From assembly GCA_944322845.1 (NCBI GenBank), contig CALUQE010000004.1:62001-126000 (forward strand): 64,000 nt of DNA. Reading direction: 5' to 3'. The position numbers were made by a program, and so were the translations under genes. Below, piece after piece: positions 41,473-50,962 of this stretch; within the stretch, counting starts at the first letter, position 1; the number at the start of each line of letters is the position of its first letter. The notes beneath the pieces are model-generated. The model saw nothing but the letters and a program-made list of their open reading frames with translations, was not told the DNA's origin and made no database searches. The stretch comes from Candidatus Gastranaerophilales bacterium. Lineage in GTDB: Bacteria > Cyanobacteriota > Vampirovibrionia > Gastranaerophilales > Gastranaerophilaceae.

Positions 41473-43422
41473 ATGACGATTAAAAAACTTACTGTGGCAG
41501 CTGCAATTGCCGTTGGGATAGCAACGTGTTCGTTCAATACGGTAATGGCAGCCTGCCCGTGCGACCAGAAACCTGTAGTAACACAGGGTGCATGTCCTTG
41601 CGATGAAATTCCGGAAATCACCGGTGCAGCCTGCCCTTGCGAAACCGCTCCGGCTCCTGATTGCGGCTGCAACGCAATTCCTGAATGCGAACCGGATCCG
41701 GTACCTTCATGTGCACTTTGCCCGGGAACAAAAGATCTGTCACGTGCAGATATGAAACAGGTTTACTCTTATCCTAACGCTGTTTACGGTTACAACAACT
41801 TTGTAGGTACGGAAAAAGATTCTATCTACACTGCAGAAGGTTTTTCGGTAAACCGAGAGATTAACCAGCTTACGGCAGGCACAATGGGTACAACCGTGGC
41901 TTCTGACGGGTCAATTACAGGTGCTGCTACAGACATTCCTTGTCTTAACGATATGCCGAGACATACCGGAGCACCTATTATAAGAGATGAAGCCAAAATG
42001 GACGGCAACGGCTGCCCTATCCAGATGGGTACGGCAAACTCAATTCAAGCCGTTAAAAAGACATTAGTTCCGTTTGATCTTTCACCTTTCAGCAATATGA
42101 CAGGTGCTGCAGCAGGCCTGCAAATGTTCCCTGACGTTCCTGACGGATACTGGGCATCCTGCGAAATCGATAAACTCGCAACAAATGACGTTGTTGTAGG
42201 TTATCCGGACAGATTATTCAAACCGTCTAAGAACATTTCGCGTGCAGAATTCGCAACAATGTTGGTTAAAGGTTTTAACAAAGACATGTATTCTTGCGCA
42301 CCTGAAAAATTATTCTCAGATGTTCCGACAAACCACTGGGCAAACTCAGCTATCACAGTTGCGGTTCATCAGGACTTGCTCAAAGGATATCCTGACGGCA
42401 AATTCCTTCCAAACCACAACGTAACAAGAGTAGAAGCTCTCTGTGCTTTATCTAAGGGTGTTCAATGCCCTGATATGGATAAATGCAAAGCTCAACAAGT
42501 TTTATCTAAATACTGCGACGGCAACACCGTTCCCGAATGGGCTCAAATTCCTATCGCAATCGCATTGGATAAAGGTGCTTTGAATAACTCACCTAACCCT
42601 AATACTATTGCACCGTTCAAAGATGCTTCCCGTGCTGATATCGCAGCTATGTTACAAAATATTCGTGTAGCAGCAGGCATCGACAAGAACCCTGTAACGG
42701 CAAATAACGATTGCCCTATGTGTCCGGTTGATAAAAAAGCATTTATTGAAAACGAAGAACTTGTTCAAATTCCTACACTTCAGTTGGAATTCAAAGATCA
42801 GGTCAGTGCAAAATCTTCTCACGTAGGACAGAGATTTGCAGCTAAGACATTAGAAGATGTTACAATCAACGGTAAATTATTCCCTTGCGGATCTAAAGTT
42901 TACGGTAAAGTTGTAGAAGTCGTAAGACCTTCAGGATGTCAGAAGGGTGCTCTTAAACTCGCCTTCACAGAAATTGAAAATTGCGGCTGCAAAGCAACAC
43001 TTCCTAGACAAATCCTTAACGCTGAAATCAACAAGTCTAATACACCGAACATTGTATCAAGAATCGTTACGGCACCTCTTACATGGGGCGGTCAGATGTT
43101 AGGTATCGTAGGCCGTACAACCGGCGGTATGTTATCTAACCTCGGTAACGCACTTGAAGACGTGGCTTCCGGTACAGGTATTGCTTTAGGTGAAGCATTC
43201 CAGGGTCAGTTTATGGCATCAGCAAGAAGTGTCGGCGACGTTGTTAAAGACACAATCAAAGCTCCTATCGACCTTACAAGAACCGCAATCTCAGGTACTG
43301 TCGGCTTAGTACAGGCAACCGGAGACGAAGTCGGATACCTTGTTGACGCTAAAGGATACAAAATTTCTGCCATCAATCCAAAAGAACGTGTAACCATTGC
43401 ATTTGGTTGCAGCGGCGAATAG
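41473..43422 (+). CDS. Cysteine-rich SLH-domain envelope protein
   Basis: 649 residues from the ATG at 41473, directly after AAAGGAGGTTAAA. A signal peptide (MTIKKLTVAAAIAVGIATCSFNTVMA) is followed by a segment with repeated CPC/CGC pairs, eleven cysteines in about 60 residues. Three SLH domains follow (about 225-275 FPDVPDGYWASCEIDKLA; 285-335 LFSDVPTNHWANSAI; 360-410), then a C-terminal domain homologous to that of the 17.4-kb protein (RFAAKTLEDVTING, NIVSRIVTAPLTW). Probably an abundant cell-wall-anchored outer-membrane protein. Strong terminator downstream. Confidence 0.87.
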   Translation: MTIKKLTVAAAIAVGIATCSFNTVMAACPCDQKPVVTQGACPCDEIPEITGAACPCETAPAPDCGCNAIPECEPDPVPSCALCPGTKDLSRADMKQVYSYPNAVYGYNNFVGTEKDSIYTAEGFSVNREINQLTAGTMGTTVASDGSITGAATDIPCLNDMPRHTGAPIIRDEAKMDGNGCPIQMGTANSIQAVKKTLVPFDLSPFSNMTGAAAGLQMFPDVPDGYWASCEIDKLATNDVVVGYPDRLFKPSKNISRAEFATMLVKGFNKDMYSCAPEKLFSDVPTNHWANSAITVAVHQDLLKGYPDGKFLPNHNVTRVEALCALSKGVQCPDMDKCKAQQVLSKYCDGNTVPEWAQIPIAIALDKGALNNSPNPNTIAPFKDASRADIAAMLQNIRVAAGIDKNPVTANNDCPMCPVDKKAFIENEELVQIPTLQLEFKDQVSAKSSHVGQRFAAKTLEDVTINGKLFPCGSKVYGKVVEVVRPSGCQKGALKLAFTEIENCGCKATLPRQILNAEINKSNTPNIVSRIVTAPLTWGGQMLGIVGRTTGGMLSNLGNALEDVASGTGIALGEAFQGQFMASARSVGDVVKDTIKAPIDLTRTAISGTVGLVQATGDEVGYLVDAKGYKISAINPKERVTIAFGCSGE

Positions 43423-43450
43423 TAAGTAAGTCGTTCGCTAAAACAAAAAA

Positions 43451-43469
43451 AGCAGGCAAATTGCCTGCT
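43451..43469 (+). terminator. Terminator after the second SLH gene
   Basis: AGCAGGCAA / TTGCCTGCT with a single-base core, flanked by A- and T-runs. Confidence 0.9.
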
Positions 43470-43528
43470 TTTTTCTTGCTTTTTTTTATGTTACAATTAT
43501 CGTAACACTAGTTAAAAAGGAGAAAACA

Positions 43529-43876
43529 ATGTCTTTAAGAAATGAAAGAGTTCGAAAAGAACTTATGAGGGATATCTCTGAGATTATTCGCAAAGAAGTC
43601 AGAGGAATAGAAGGAGTTTTATCTATAGTTGACGTTGAAGTTTCTCACGATAATTCTTACGCAAAAGTTTATTACAGCGTTTTAGGCTCACCTGAACAGA
43701 TAGAAAAAGATAAAGAAGTTATTGAAAAAAATACCGGAAAAGTAAGGTATGAAGTCGGAAAACGCATCAGACTCAGAGTTACGCCGGAAATAAAATTTAT
43801 TTATTCTGACGGACTTGAACAGGGCTCAAAAGTTCTTGATTTAATCAACAAAATTTCCAAAGGCGAGATTAAATAA
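43529..43876 (+). CDS. rbfA: Ribosome-binding factor A
   Basis: 115 residues, a KH-type fold. RVRKELMRDISEIIRKEVR is the typical start and VSHDNSYAKVYYSVLG the central block. RbfA is needed for late 30S maturation and 16S 5' end processing. The stop is directly followed by the ATG of truB. Ribosome binding site AAAAAGGAGAAAA. Confidence 0.95.
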   Translation: MSLRNERVRKELMRDISEIIRKEVRGIEGVLSIVDVEVSHDNSYAKVYYSVLGSPEQIEKDKEVIEKNTGKVRYEVGKRIRLRVTPEIKFIYSDGLEQGSKVLDLINKISKGEIK

Positions 43877-44737
43877 ATGTTCGGCTTTCTTAATGTATAC
43901 AAACCCTCCGGAATGACTTCTCACGATGTTGTTGCCGTATTAAGGCGTGTGAGCAAGATAAAGCAAATCGGACACACCGGAACTCTGGATCCTTTTGCGG
44001 AAGGAGTTCTGCCTGTATGCATAGGAAAAGCAACGCGGCTTATTGAATATTTAAACGATGAAAAAGCTTATATTGGAACGGTACAACTCGGAAGTTCAAC
44101 AACAACTTATGATAACGAAGGCGATAAAGTAAATACTTCCGGCAAAAAAGCAAATCCTGAAGAAATTGAAGCCGCCTTGAAAGACTTTCGCGGTGAAATC
44201 GAACAGCTTCCGCCGATTTATTCCGCAATTAAAGTTAAAGGCAAAAAACTTTATGAGTACGCAAGAGAAGGCAAAGAGGTTGAAATTACTCCGCGCAGGG
44301 TAACAATTTCCAAACTTGAAATTGTTGACTTTAATTATGAAACGCAGGAGGTTTCATTGCTTATTGAATGTTCAAAAGGGACTTATATCCGCTCTATCGC
44401 CAATGATTTGGGAGAAAAGCTCGAAACATACGGCCACCTCACCAAACTAACCAGAATAAAAGCCGGAGATTTTGAGATAAAAAACGCTGTAAAACTTGAT
44501 AATTTAGATACAATAGAAAAAATCAGGCAAAATTTGATTTATCCAACAGAAAAATTACATTTTCCGGTTTACGAACTAACCGAAGAAGAAAAAATAAAAG
44601 TTTCCAACGGCATGCCAATCAGAGCCTGCAGACACTTTCCTGATTCGCAATTAATATTGCTGAACTTCAATAACAAACTTGCTGCAATTGCAAAAACCGA
44701 TAAACAACAGTTAAGGTGCGAAAAAGTCTTTATTTAA
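43877..44737 (+). CDS. truB: tRNA pseudouridine(55) synthase
   Basis: 286 residues. The catalytic block HTGTLDPFAEGVLPVCIGKATRL contains the essential Asp; the N-terminal NVYKPSGMTSHDVV is the TruB signature. It makes pseudouridine 55 in the T-loop of tRNAs. rbfA and truB are a common conserved pair, with truB starting immediately after the rbfA stop. Confidence 0.96.
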   Translation: MFGFLNVYKPSGMTSHDVVAVLRRVSKIKQIGHTGTLDPFAEGVLPVCIGKATRLIEYLNDEKAYIGTVQLGSSTTTYDNEGDKVNTSGKKANPEEIEAALKDFRGEIEQLPPIYSAIKVKGKKLYEYAREGKEVEITPRRVTISKLEIVDFNYETQEVSLLIECSKGTYIRSIANDLGEKLETYGHLTKLTRIKAGDFEIKNAVKLDNLDTIEKIRQNLIYPTEKLHFPVYELTEEEKIKVSNGMPIRACRHFPDSQLILLNFNNKLAAIAKTDKQQLRCEKVFI

Positions 44738-44821
44738 AGTACAAAAACTACATGCCTATTGCCCAATTCGGCTAAATATGATATAATACCGACGTGTTTA
44801 TTTGGAAAAAGGAGAATACGC

Positions 44822-45883
44822 ATGGTTGAACAGTATTCAGATATTGATTTTGAGGCTCTTCTTTCAAAGTATGATTACAATTTCAAACGGGGCGATATTG
44901 TAAAAGGTGTTGTGTGTGCCTACGAATCTGACGGTGCAATCGTTGATATCGGTTCAAAAAGCACTGCCTTTGTTCCTTCGTATGAAGTCTCGTCGGACAA
45001 AAAAGCCAGAGTTGAAGATGTTTTAAGTTTAAACAGCGAGTATGAATTTTTAATCACTCAGGAATGTGATGAAAACGGCAAATTCACACTCTCTTATAAG
45101 AAAGTTCACCTTGCTCATACCTGGGCAGAGCTCGAAAAGATTAAAGAAGCAGATGAAACTATTGCCGTTGTTGTATCACAAATCGTTAAAGGCGGAGTTG
45201 TAGTTGACGTTTCAGGCGTTCAGGGCTTTATTCCTCAAGGCCAGCTCTGCGCAAGAGAAACAATCTGCAATCCGGGCGATAAGATTGAGGTTAAAATCCT
45301 TTCCTTGGATAAATCGCAAAATAATCTTATTCTTTCTAACAGAAAGGTCTTTGAAACAAATATGGCAGAAACACGCAAAAACGTGTTTGAACAGGTAGAA
45401 GTCGGACAGGTTGTAAAAGGTGAAGTCGTAAGAATCACCGATTTCGGGGCGTTCGTTAACGTAGGCGGTGTAGATTGTCTGCTTCCGCTCTCACAAATTT
45501 CCTGGAAATGGGTGGAACATCCGACAGATCTCTTGAAAGTCGGTCAGGAAATTAACGTTGAAATCATTGATGTTGATTACAACAAACAGAGAATAAGCCT
45601 GAGCTTAAAGAATACCGAGCCTGATCCGTGGATTAAAGCAGAAGAAGAATTAAAAGAAGGCGACGTTAAAGAAGGTATAATCACAAGAATTAAACCGTTC
45701 GGAGCTTTTGTGGAAGTTCTGCCGGGTGTTGAAGCACTGCTTCCTCAGACAGCCCTTGCAGAATACCAAAATAAAAACAATTGCATCCTGAATGCAGGTG
45801 ATAAAATAAATACCAAAATTGTTAAGTTCAATCCGAAAGACAAGCGCATTTCACTTGGGCTTCCGGAAAGCGAAGAAAAATAA
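44822..45883 (+). CDS. rpsA: Ribosomal protein S1-like RNA-binding protein with four S1 domains
   Basis: 353 residues from the ATG at 44822, preceded by AAAAAGGAGAA. Four S1 domains are visible at about 18-86, 103-168, 188-256 and 273-342 (for example FKRGDIVKGVVCAYESDGAIVDIG and EGIITRIKPFGAFVEVLPGVEALLP). This is the domain number of cyanobacterial-type short S1 proteins. It binds mRNA at the 30S subunit. A TATAAT box lies about 40 bases upstream of the start. Confidence 0.9.
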   Translation: MVEQYSDIDFEALLSKYDYNFKRGDIVKGVVCAYESDGAIVDIGSKSTAFVPSYEVSSDKKARVEDVLSLNSEYEFLITQECDENGKFTLSYKKVHLAHTWAELEKIKEADETIAVVVSQIVKGGVVVDVSGVQGFIPQGQLCARETICNPGDKIEVKILSLDKSQNNLILSNRKVFETNMAETRKNVFEQVEVGQVVKGEVVRITDFGAFVNVGGVDCLLPLSQISWKWVEHPTDLLKVGQEINVEIIDVDYNKQRISLSLKNTEPDPWIKAEEELKEGDVKEGIITRIKPFGAFVEVLPGVEALLPQTALAEYQNKNNCILNAGDKINTKIVKFNPKDKRISLGLPESEEK

Positions 45884-45903
45884 ATTAAAAAAACAATTAA
45901 CCG

Positions 45904-45937
45904 AAAAGAGGAAACGCGCTTCTGTGTTTCCTCTTTT
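45904..45937 (+). terminator. Terminator after rpsA
   Basis: AAAAGAGGAAAC / GTTTCCTCTTTT form a 12-bp stem, followed by TT. Confidence 0.9.
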
Positions 45938-46059
45938 TTAATGCGCATAAAAAAAGTAAAAGCGATAATTACCTAAATTACCGCTAAATTATGTGTGTGT
46001 ATTATATTATAGATTTTTAAAGTGTGTGTGTTCTATGGTAAATGCTAATTTTTTTCGGC

Positions 46060-46329
46060 TTATGCCATTGCTACAAATTGCTTAGCCTCATTTTGAGGAG
46101 CTTGATCATTATTACGTATCATACTGAATGTTCTGTACAATTTGTAACCTAAAGCTTTTAAAGGATTAGAATTCACTGAATCTGCATTTTGAGCGAATTC
46201 CTGGCTCTGCTGGAATTTAACAGAAGCCTTAGGGTCTCTGAGCATCAAGATTGCATTTTGTGATTCCATATTTGTTGAAACTATATTATTAGATTTAAAA
46301 TTTACGTTTGATATTCTATTAACTAACAT
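46060..46329 (-). CDS. Small protein with N-terminal NFKSN tag
   Basis: 89 residues from the ATG at 46329 (after CAGAGGTG). It opens MLVNRISNVNFKSNNIV, nearly the same tag as in the 53995 protein (SRISTANFKSNAH), but the remaining sequence is unrelated and Met/Gln/Asn-rich. No known domain. The spacer to ftsI (46330-46628) holds a GTGTA/TACAC hairpin and an AAGAG/CTCTT hairpin and no other gene. Confidence 0.6.
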   Translation of the reverse strand: MLVNRISNVNFKSNNIVSTNMESQNAILMLRDPKASVKFQQSQEFAQNADSVNSNPLKALGYKLYRTFSMIRNNDQAPQNEAKQFVAMA

Positions 46330-46628
46330 AATTATCACCTCTGTGAACTTTCTGTTGTTATTAAGTGTTTCATTTACACTTCATTCAACAATTTCATTAT
46401 GCAACATATTAAAAGAAAAGTCAAGAGGGTAAAACTCTTTTTGTTAACTTTTGTGAAATCCAATAAATAAGGGGCTTTGAGGGATAAATGTCAAAAATAC
46501 ACTTAAAAAATAGCCCATATGGTTAACTCTTTTCAGTGTAAAAAATACACTTTTTCCATGCGCATGCCCCCTTTTGTTAAGATTCTTTTATTTTTGCACC
46601 TGTTATGGTAAAATTAAGTGGGGGAATT

Positions 46629-48371
46629 ATGAGGGGAAGCGGTAATAATAAAAATAAAGTCTTTTCTGAACGGCTGATTTGGATACAAGCTATCTTTCTC
46701 GGCATTATACTGCTGTTCATCGTCTACCTCTTCTGCGTACAGGTGCTTGATATCAGGCATTGCCGCGATAAAGCAAAAAACCAGAGACGCGCAAGCTCTT
46801 TTGTCATGAGAGGAAATATCTACGACAGAAACGGCATTAAACTCGCTACAGATACCGTTTATTACGATATTTTTGCAAGAAAAGAAGATTTTGTTCATAC
46901 GCCGGAAGAACTCGCGAAAATGCTCGCCCCTATACTGAAAATATCCCAGTTTGACCTTACGGAAAAACTTAAACAAAATATTTCATTGATTTCATTAAAA
47001 AAAAATGTAGACCGCCATACTCGGGATCAGATTGCTAAATTAAATCTTAGAGAAATCCCTATGGATAAAAAAAGTATAAGAACTTATCCACAGGGAACGC
47101 TTGCAGCTCACGTTCTCGGTTATTATAACTTTGATGCAGACGTGGCCTCAGGCGTTGAACTTACTGCAAAAGATACGCTTGAAAGTGTTACAAAAACCTC
47201 CAATTACGAAATGACACCTAAAGGCAAGGTTATTTATAATATATCAACCGACCCCGTTGCCGCAACAAAGCCGGTAAAAGGCAAAGACGTTACGCTCACA
47301 ATTGATGCCGCGGTTCAGCATGTCTGCGAAAAAGAATTAATGAAAGCTATAGAAAAATTTAAAGCCCACAGGGGTGCAGTTATTGTCATGAACCCGCGAA
47401 ACGGCGAAATTCTGGCTTATGCGGTATATCCTTATTTTGACCCGAATAATTTTAAAAACGCAACCAGTTTTCAGATTAAAAACTGGACTCTGACCGATGT
47501 TTTCCCTCCGGGCTCTACTTTTAAAGCTATAACTGTGGCTTCGGCAATTGAACTCGGAAAAATAAACCGGTACTCAAGAATTAATGATACCGGAAAAATT
47601 AAAATCGGCTGGTGGACAATCAAAAACTATGACTACAGCACGCACCCTAATCCGGGAATGATTGACCTTGTTTATTTGTTTGAACACTCAAGCAATGTCG
47701 GCTCGGTACTTGTTGCCCAGATGATGAGCAAATATGAATTTTACAATATGCTTAAGAAATTCGGATTTGGCGAAAAAACAGGAATTGATTTGCCGGGAGA
47801 ATCTGTCGGACTTCTAAAATCTCCGAATAAATGGGATTCCTCAGACCATGCCTCAATGGGTTACGGATACGGTTCATCCGTTACTGCAATACAAATGGTA
47901 TCTGCAATTGCAGCCATTGCAAATGACGGAATTAAAGTCACTCCCCATGTTATAAAATACTCACCTGAAGAAGAAGCTGTAAAAATAAAAAGAGAACAGG
48001 TTATGACACCTGAACACGCAAAGATTGTAACAGAACTTCTCACAGAAAGTATAAACAGAGGAAAATCCCCTATTAAATCTGCCAGTTACAATATCGCAGC
48101 AAAAACGGGAACATCTATTAAACCTAAAGAAAACGGAAGCGGCTACACAGACAAGTTATATACTTCTATTGTAGGTTATATGCCGTCTTCTGACCCGCAG
48201 GTATTAATATATGTTATAGTTGATTCCGCACAGGGAGGTGAAATTTGGGGTAATACTGTTGCTGCACCTATTTTCAAAGAGATTTCTACCCAGATTTCTC
48301 ACATATTAAACCTGCAGCCTGATAAAATCGGTCTAAATAGTGAAATTAAGAAAGGAATAACGGAAGAATGA
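46629..48371 (+). CDS. ftsI: Penicillin-binding protein, FtsI/PBP2-type transpeptidase
   Basis: 580 residues from the ATG at 46629 (GGGGGAATT upstream). One N-terminal membrane anchor (AIFLGIILLFIVYLFCVQVL) is followed by the dimerisation domain and the transpeptidase with SxxK in GSTFKAI, SxN in HSSNVGS and KTGT in AAKTGTSIKP. It cross-links septal peptidoglycan. It overlaps murE by four bases (ATGA), the conserved dcw order ftsI-murE. Confidence 0.94.
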   Translation: MRGSGNNKNKVFSERLIWIQAIFLGIILLFIVYLFCVQVLDIRHCRDKAKNQRRASSFVMRGNIYDRNGIKLATDTVYYDIFARKEDFVHTPEELAKMLAPILKISQFDLTEKLKQNISLISLKKNVDRHTRDQIAKLNLREIPMDKKSIRTYPQGTLAAHVLGYYNFDADVASGVELTAKDTLESVTKTSNYEMTPKGKVIYNISTDPVAATKPVKGKDVTLTIDAAVQHVCEKELMKAIEKFKAHRGAVIVMNPRNGEILAYAVYPYFDPNNFKNATSFQIKNWTLTDVFPPGSTFKAITVASAIELGKINRYSRINDTGKIKIGWWTIKNYDYSTHPNPGMIDLVYLFEHSSNVGSVLVAQMMSKYEFYNMLKKFGFGEKTGIDLPGESVGLLKSPNKWDSSDHASMGYGYGSSVTAIQMVSAIAAIANDGIKVTPHVIKYSPEEEAVKIKREQVMTPEHAKIVTELLTESINRGKSPIKSASYNIAAKTGTSIKPKENGSGYTDKLYTSIVGYMPSSDPQVLIYVIVDSAQGGEIWGNTVAAPIFKEISTQISHILNLQPDKIGLNSEIKKGITEE

Positions 48372-49831
48372 AATTAAGAAACCTGATTGACAACATTAAT
48401 TATATAGAACTTGTTAACGTTGAGAATATGTCTGACGAGATTATGGGAGTTTCTTACAACTCAAAAAAAACTGTTCCGAATGATTTATTTATATGTCTTA
48501 CAGGAGAGCATGTAGACGGCCATGAATACGCGGAAGAGGCTTTTGCTAACGGTGCACGCGCTTGTATTGTAGAACGCCGGCTGAATCTTGATGTACCGCA
48601 GATTGTTGTTGACGACACAAGTCAAATCATTGCACAAATTTCTGATTTATTTTACGGCTCACCGTCTAAAAAACTTAATATTATCGGCGTTACCGGAACA
48701 AACGGAAAAACTACGGTTACACATTTAATCCAAAAACTTTTTGAGGCAAATAACCAGCAATGCGCCTTAATAGGTACTCTCGGACATAAATTTTTCTCCG
48801 ATGATATATACCGTGACGCAAAACATACCACACCACAGGCACCTGAATTACAGGGACTATTATATGAGATTAATGAAAAATGTATTAAAAATGTTGTAAT
48901 GGAAGTTTCTTCACATGCACTTGCACAGCACAGAGTTGATTATTGCGACTTCAACGGGGCAGTATTTACAAACCTCACGCAAGATCATCTTGACTTTCAT
49001 ATCACTATGAATAACTATTTCAGAGCTAAAGCTTTGTTGTTTGAAAATCTTGTTGCAGGTGATTTTGCCGTCATAAATGCAGATGACGAGTATGCTACAA
49101 AATTTCTGGACAAAATTTCACCGACGGTAAGCACTTACACATACGGAATTAAATTACCTGCAGACGTAAGAGCCAAGGACATAAAATTTAACCATGACGG
49201 TGCTTCTTTTATATGCTGTATAAAAGATAAAGAATACAATGTTAATCTTAAAATGAACGGCATGTTTTCCGTGTACAATGTTCTTGCTGCAATAGCAACT
49301 TCAATTGCACTGGGAATGGATACAGAAAAATCTATTAAGACGCTTGAAGAGATGGGCGGAGTTGCCGGCAGGTTTGAAGTTGTAATAACAAAACCTACAG
49401 TAATTGTAGATTATGCTCATACACCGGATGGTCTTGCAAATGTTTTAAAAACAGCCAGAGACATTACACCGAGTGACGGAAAGTTAATCTGCTTATTCGG
49501 CTGCGGGGGAGACCGCGATGCAACAAAACGTCCGAAAATGGGCGCAATTGCAGAAGAACTTGCAGACAAAGTTATTATTACAAGCGATAATCCGCGCTCA
49601 GAAGATCCTCAGCAAATTATTACTGACATTCTGGCAGGATTCAAGAGTGTAAATGAAGTTATTGTTGAGCCTGACAGGGAACTGGCAATCAAAGAAGCTT
49701 ACAAGATTGCACAGCCTAATGATGTTGTACTTGTGGCAGGAAAAGGACACGAAGATTATCAGATTTTAGCAAATGAAACCATTCATTTTGATGATCGTGA
49801 AAAAGTAAGAGAAATTTTTGGCGAAGGATAA
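48368..49831 (+). CDS. murE: UDP-MurNAc-tripeptide ligase
   Basis: 487 residues. GVTGTNGKTTVTHL is the ATP loop and SDNPRSEDP is the DNPR motif that marks meso-diaminopimelate as the added amino acid. This predicts meso-DAP peptidoglycan, as in Gram-negative and cyanobacterial walls. Coupled to ftsI by a four-base overlap and followed two bases later by a NagA-like gene. Confidence 0.96.
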   Translation: MKLRNLIDNINYIELVNVENMSDEIMGVSYNSKKTVPNDLFICLTGEHVDGHEYAEEAFANGARACIVERRLNLDVPQIVVDDTSQIIAQISDLFYGSPSKKLNIIGVTGTNGKTTVTHLIQKLFEANNQQCALIGTLGHKFFSDDIYRDAKHTTPQAPELQGLLYEINEKCIKNVVMEVSSHALAQHRVDYCDFNGAVFTNLTQDHLDFHITMNNYFRAKALLFENLVAGDFAVINADDEYATKFLDKISPTVSTYTYGIKLPADVRAKDIKFNHDGASFICCIKDKEYNVNLKMNGMFSVYNVLAAIATSIALGMDTEKSIKTLEEMGGVAGRFEVVITKPTVIVDYAHTPDGLANVLKTARDITPSDGKLICLFGCGGDRDATKRPKMGAIAEELADKVIITSDNPRSEDPQQIITDILAGFKSVNEVIVEPDRELAIKEAYKIAQPNDVVLVAGKGHEDYQILANETIHFDDREKVREIFGEG

Positions 49832-49832
49832 A

Positions 49833-50708
49833 ATGCGTACTCCTTTAATAATAGAACAGCATTTTCACGGCGCATACGGCGTTGATTTTAATAAAGCAGG
49901 CGTAAATGAGATTCTGGAATTATCCGAAAAATTACGCAAAATCGGTGTCGGAAAAATTTTTCCGACACTTGTAACAGACTCTGTTCAAAATATTAAGCAC
50001 CAGATAAGTATTATAAAAGAAGCTGCCGGACAAACCAAAAGTATTGCAGGAATTCATCTTGAGGGAATATTCATTAACCCTGAAAAAAAAGGAATACATA
50101 ATCCTGAGCATTTTCTGCCGCTTACGGTTGACAATTACAGGCTTCTTGAAGATGATTTTATAAAAATTGTCACTCTTGCGCCGGAATTGGACGAAGGGTT
50201 GATTGATTACCTGAAAGAAAAAGGTGTAAAGGTTCAGGCAGGCCATTGTACAGGATTCGGAGACGTTGACGGAGTAACGCATACTTTTAATGCAATGAGC
50301 GGTATAACACACAGGGGCTCTTCAACCGCGCTTTCAGCGCTTATTGAGGATAAAGTTTATGCGGAAATCATCGGAGACGGAGTTCACGTAAGTGATGATG
50401 CTCTAAAATTATTCTTCAAAGCAAAACCTGCCGATAAGGTTATTTTGATTAGCGACGCGCTTCCGATAACATACAGCAGCCTTAGAGAAACAGTTTTTGC
50501 GGATTCTAAAATATATTATGACGGAAAAAAGGCAACTTCTGAAAGCGGAACTATTGCAGGAAGCACAAAATTATTACCGGAAATTATTCAAATTCTCGGT
50601 AAAAAAGGCTTATTTAACCCGCAGTTTATTGAAAATACTTACAATTACCATAATATTGAACCTGACGGACAGATTGAATGGGATGAAGAGTATAAAATTC
50701 ACTTCTAG
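49833..50708 (+). CDS. nagA: N-acetylglucosamine-6-phosphate deacetylase-like amidohydrolase
   Basis: 291 residues, short for NagA (about 380). AGIHLEGIFINPEKKGIHNP, QAGHCTGFGDVDGVTHTFNAM, GDGVHVSDDAL and ILISDALP are NagA barrel motifs, including metal and substrate histidines and the catalytic aspartate. The N-terminal part of the small beta domain present in typical NagA is missing, as the barrel starts at once. It may deacetylate GlcNAc-6-P from cell-wall recycling, consistent with its place after murE, but the reduced form needs confirming. Confidence 0.75.
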   Translation: MRTPLIIEQHFHGAYGVDFNKAGVNEILELSEKLRKIGVGKIFPTLVTDSVQNIKHQISIIKEAAGQTKSIAGIHLEGIFINPEKKGIHNPEHFLPLTVDNYRLLEDDFIKIVTLAPELDEGLIDYLKEKGVKVQAGHCTGFGDVDGVTHTFNAMSGITHRGSSTALSALIEDKVYAEIIGDGVHVSDDALKLFFKAKPADKVILISDALPITYSSLRETVFADSKIYYDGKKATSESGTIAGSTKLLPEIIQILGKKGLFNPQFIENTYNYHNIEPDGQIEWDEEYKIHF

Positions 50709-50717
50709 GTATATATA

Positions 50718-50747
50718 TTGAAAATCTAATATAATATGTTATTATAT
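50718..50747 (+). promoter_or_regulatory. Plus-strand promoter of peptide/RNA locus 2
   Basis: TTGAAA (50718-50723) and TTATAT (50742-50747) are 18 bases apart, or 17 with ATTATA. The predicted start lies right at the closing helix AAATATAGGGAA, as in locus 1. Confidence 0.5.
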
Positions 50748-50952
50748 AAATATAGGGAAGCGATTTACAAAGTCGCGCTTTATAAATCGCAACCGTATTC
50801 CCTACAAACATGTAGAGTTACTTAAAATAATAGCCACGGCAATGGCTATTATTTTTATTAGCAACCTAATGTCCATAGTTCCCTCCTTTCCCGGGCAATT
50901 AACCGTAAAATTGCGTGTGCCGGAGGCGGGTATTTCGGTTTTCCCTGTATTT
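50748..50952. ncRNA. Structured RNA locus 2 (candidate antitoxin RNA or toxin mRNA)
   Basis: AAATATAGGGAA (50748-50759) and TTCCCTGTATTT (50941-50952) close the element. Inside are GCGATTT/AAATCGC, CTACA/TGTAG, a 13-bp AAAATAATAGCCA/TGGCTATTATTTT hairpin and GCAATT/AATTGC, and an exposed CCCTCCTTTC. The order, size and promoter arrangement copy locus 1. The closing helix has a U-G pair only as plus-strand RNA, while the GCGATTT hairpin gains a U-G pair only as minus-strand RNA, so covariation does not settle the strand. Confidence 0.6.
50802..50876 (-). CDS. 24-residue hydrophobic peptide, candidate type I toxin (locus 2)
   Basis: ATG at 50876 after AAAGGAGGG at ideal spacing. The peptide runs MDIRLLIK, then IIAIAVAIIL, then a short polar end. 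It has exactly 24 residues, as in locus 1, but no clear sequence identity; only the composition and position are kept. Its hydrophobic core is encoded by the 13-bp palindrome. A single short membrane helix is predicted by eye. Confidence 0.5.
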   Translation of the reverse strand: MDIRLLIKIIAIAVAIILSNSTCL

Positions 50953-50962
50953 AAATGTACAA

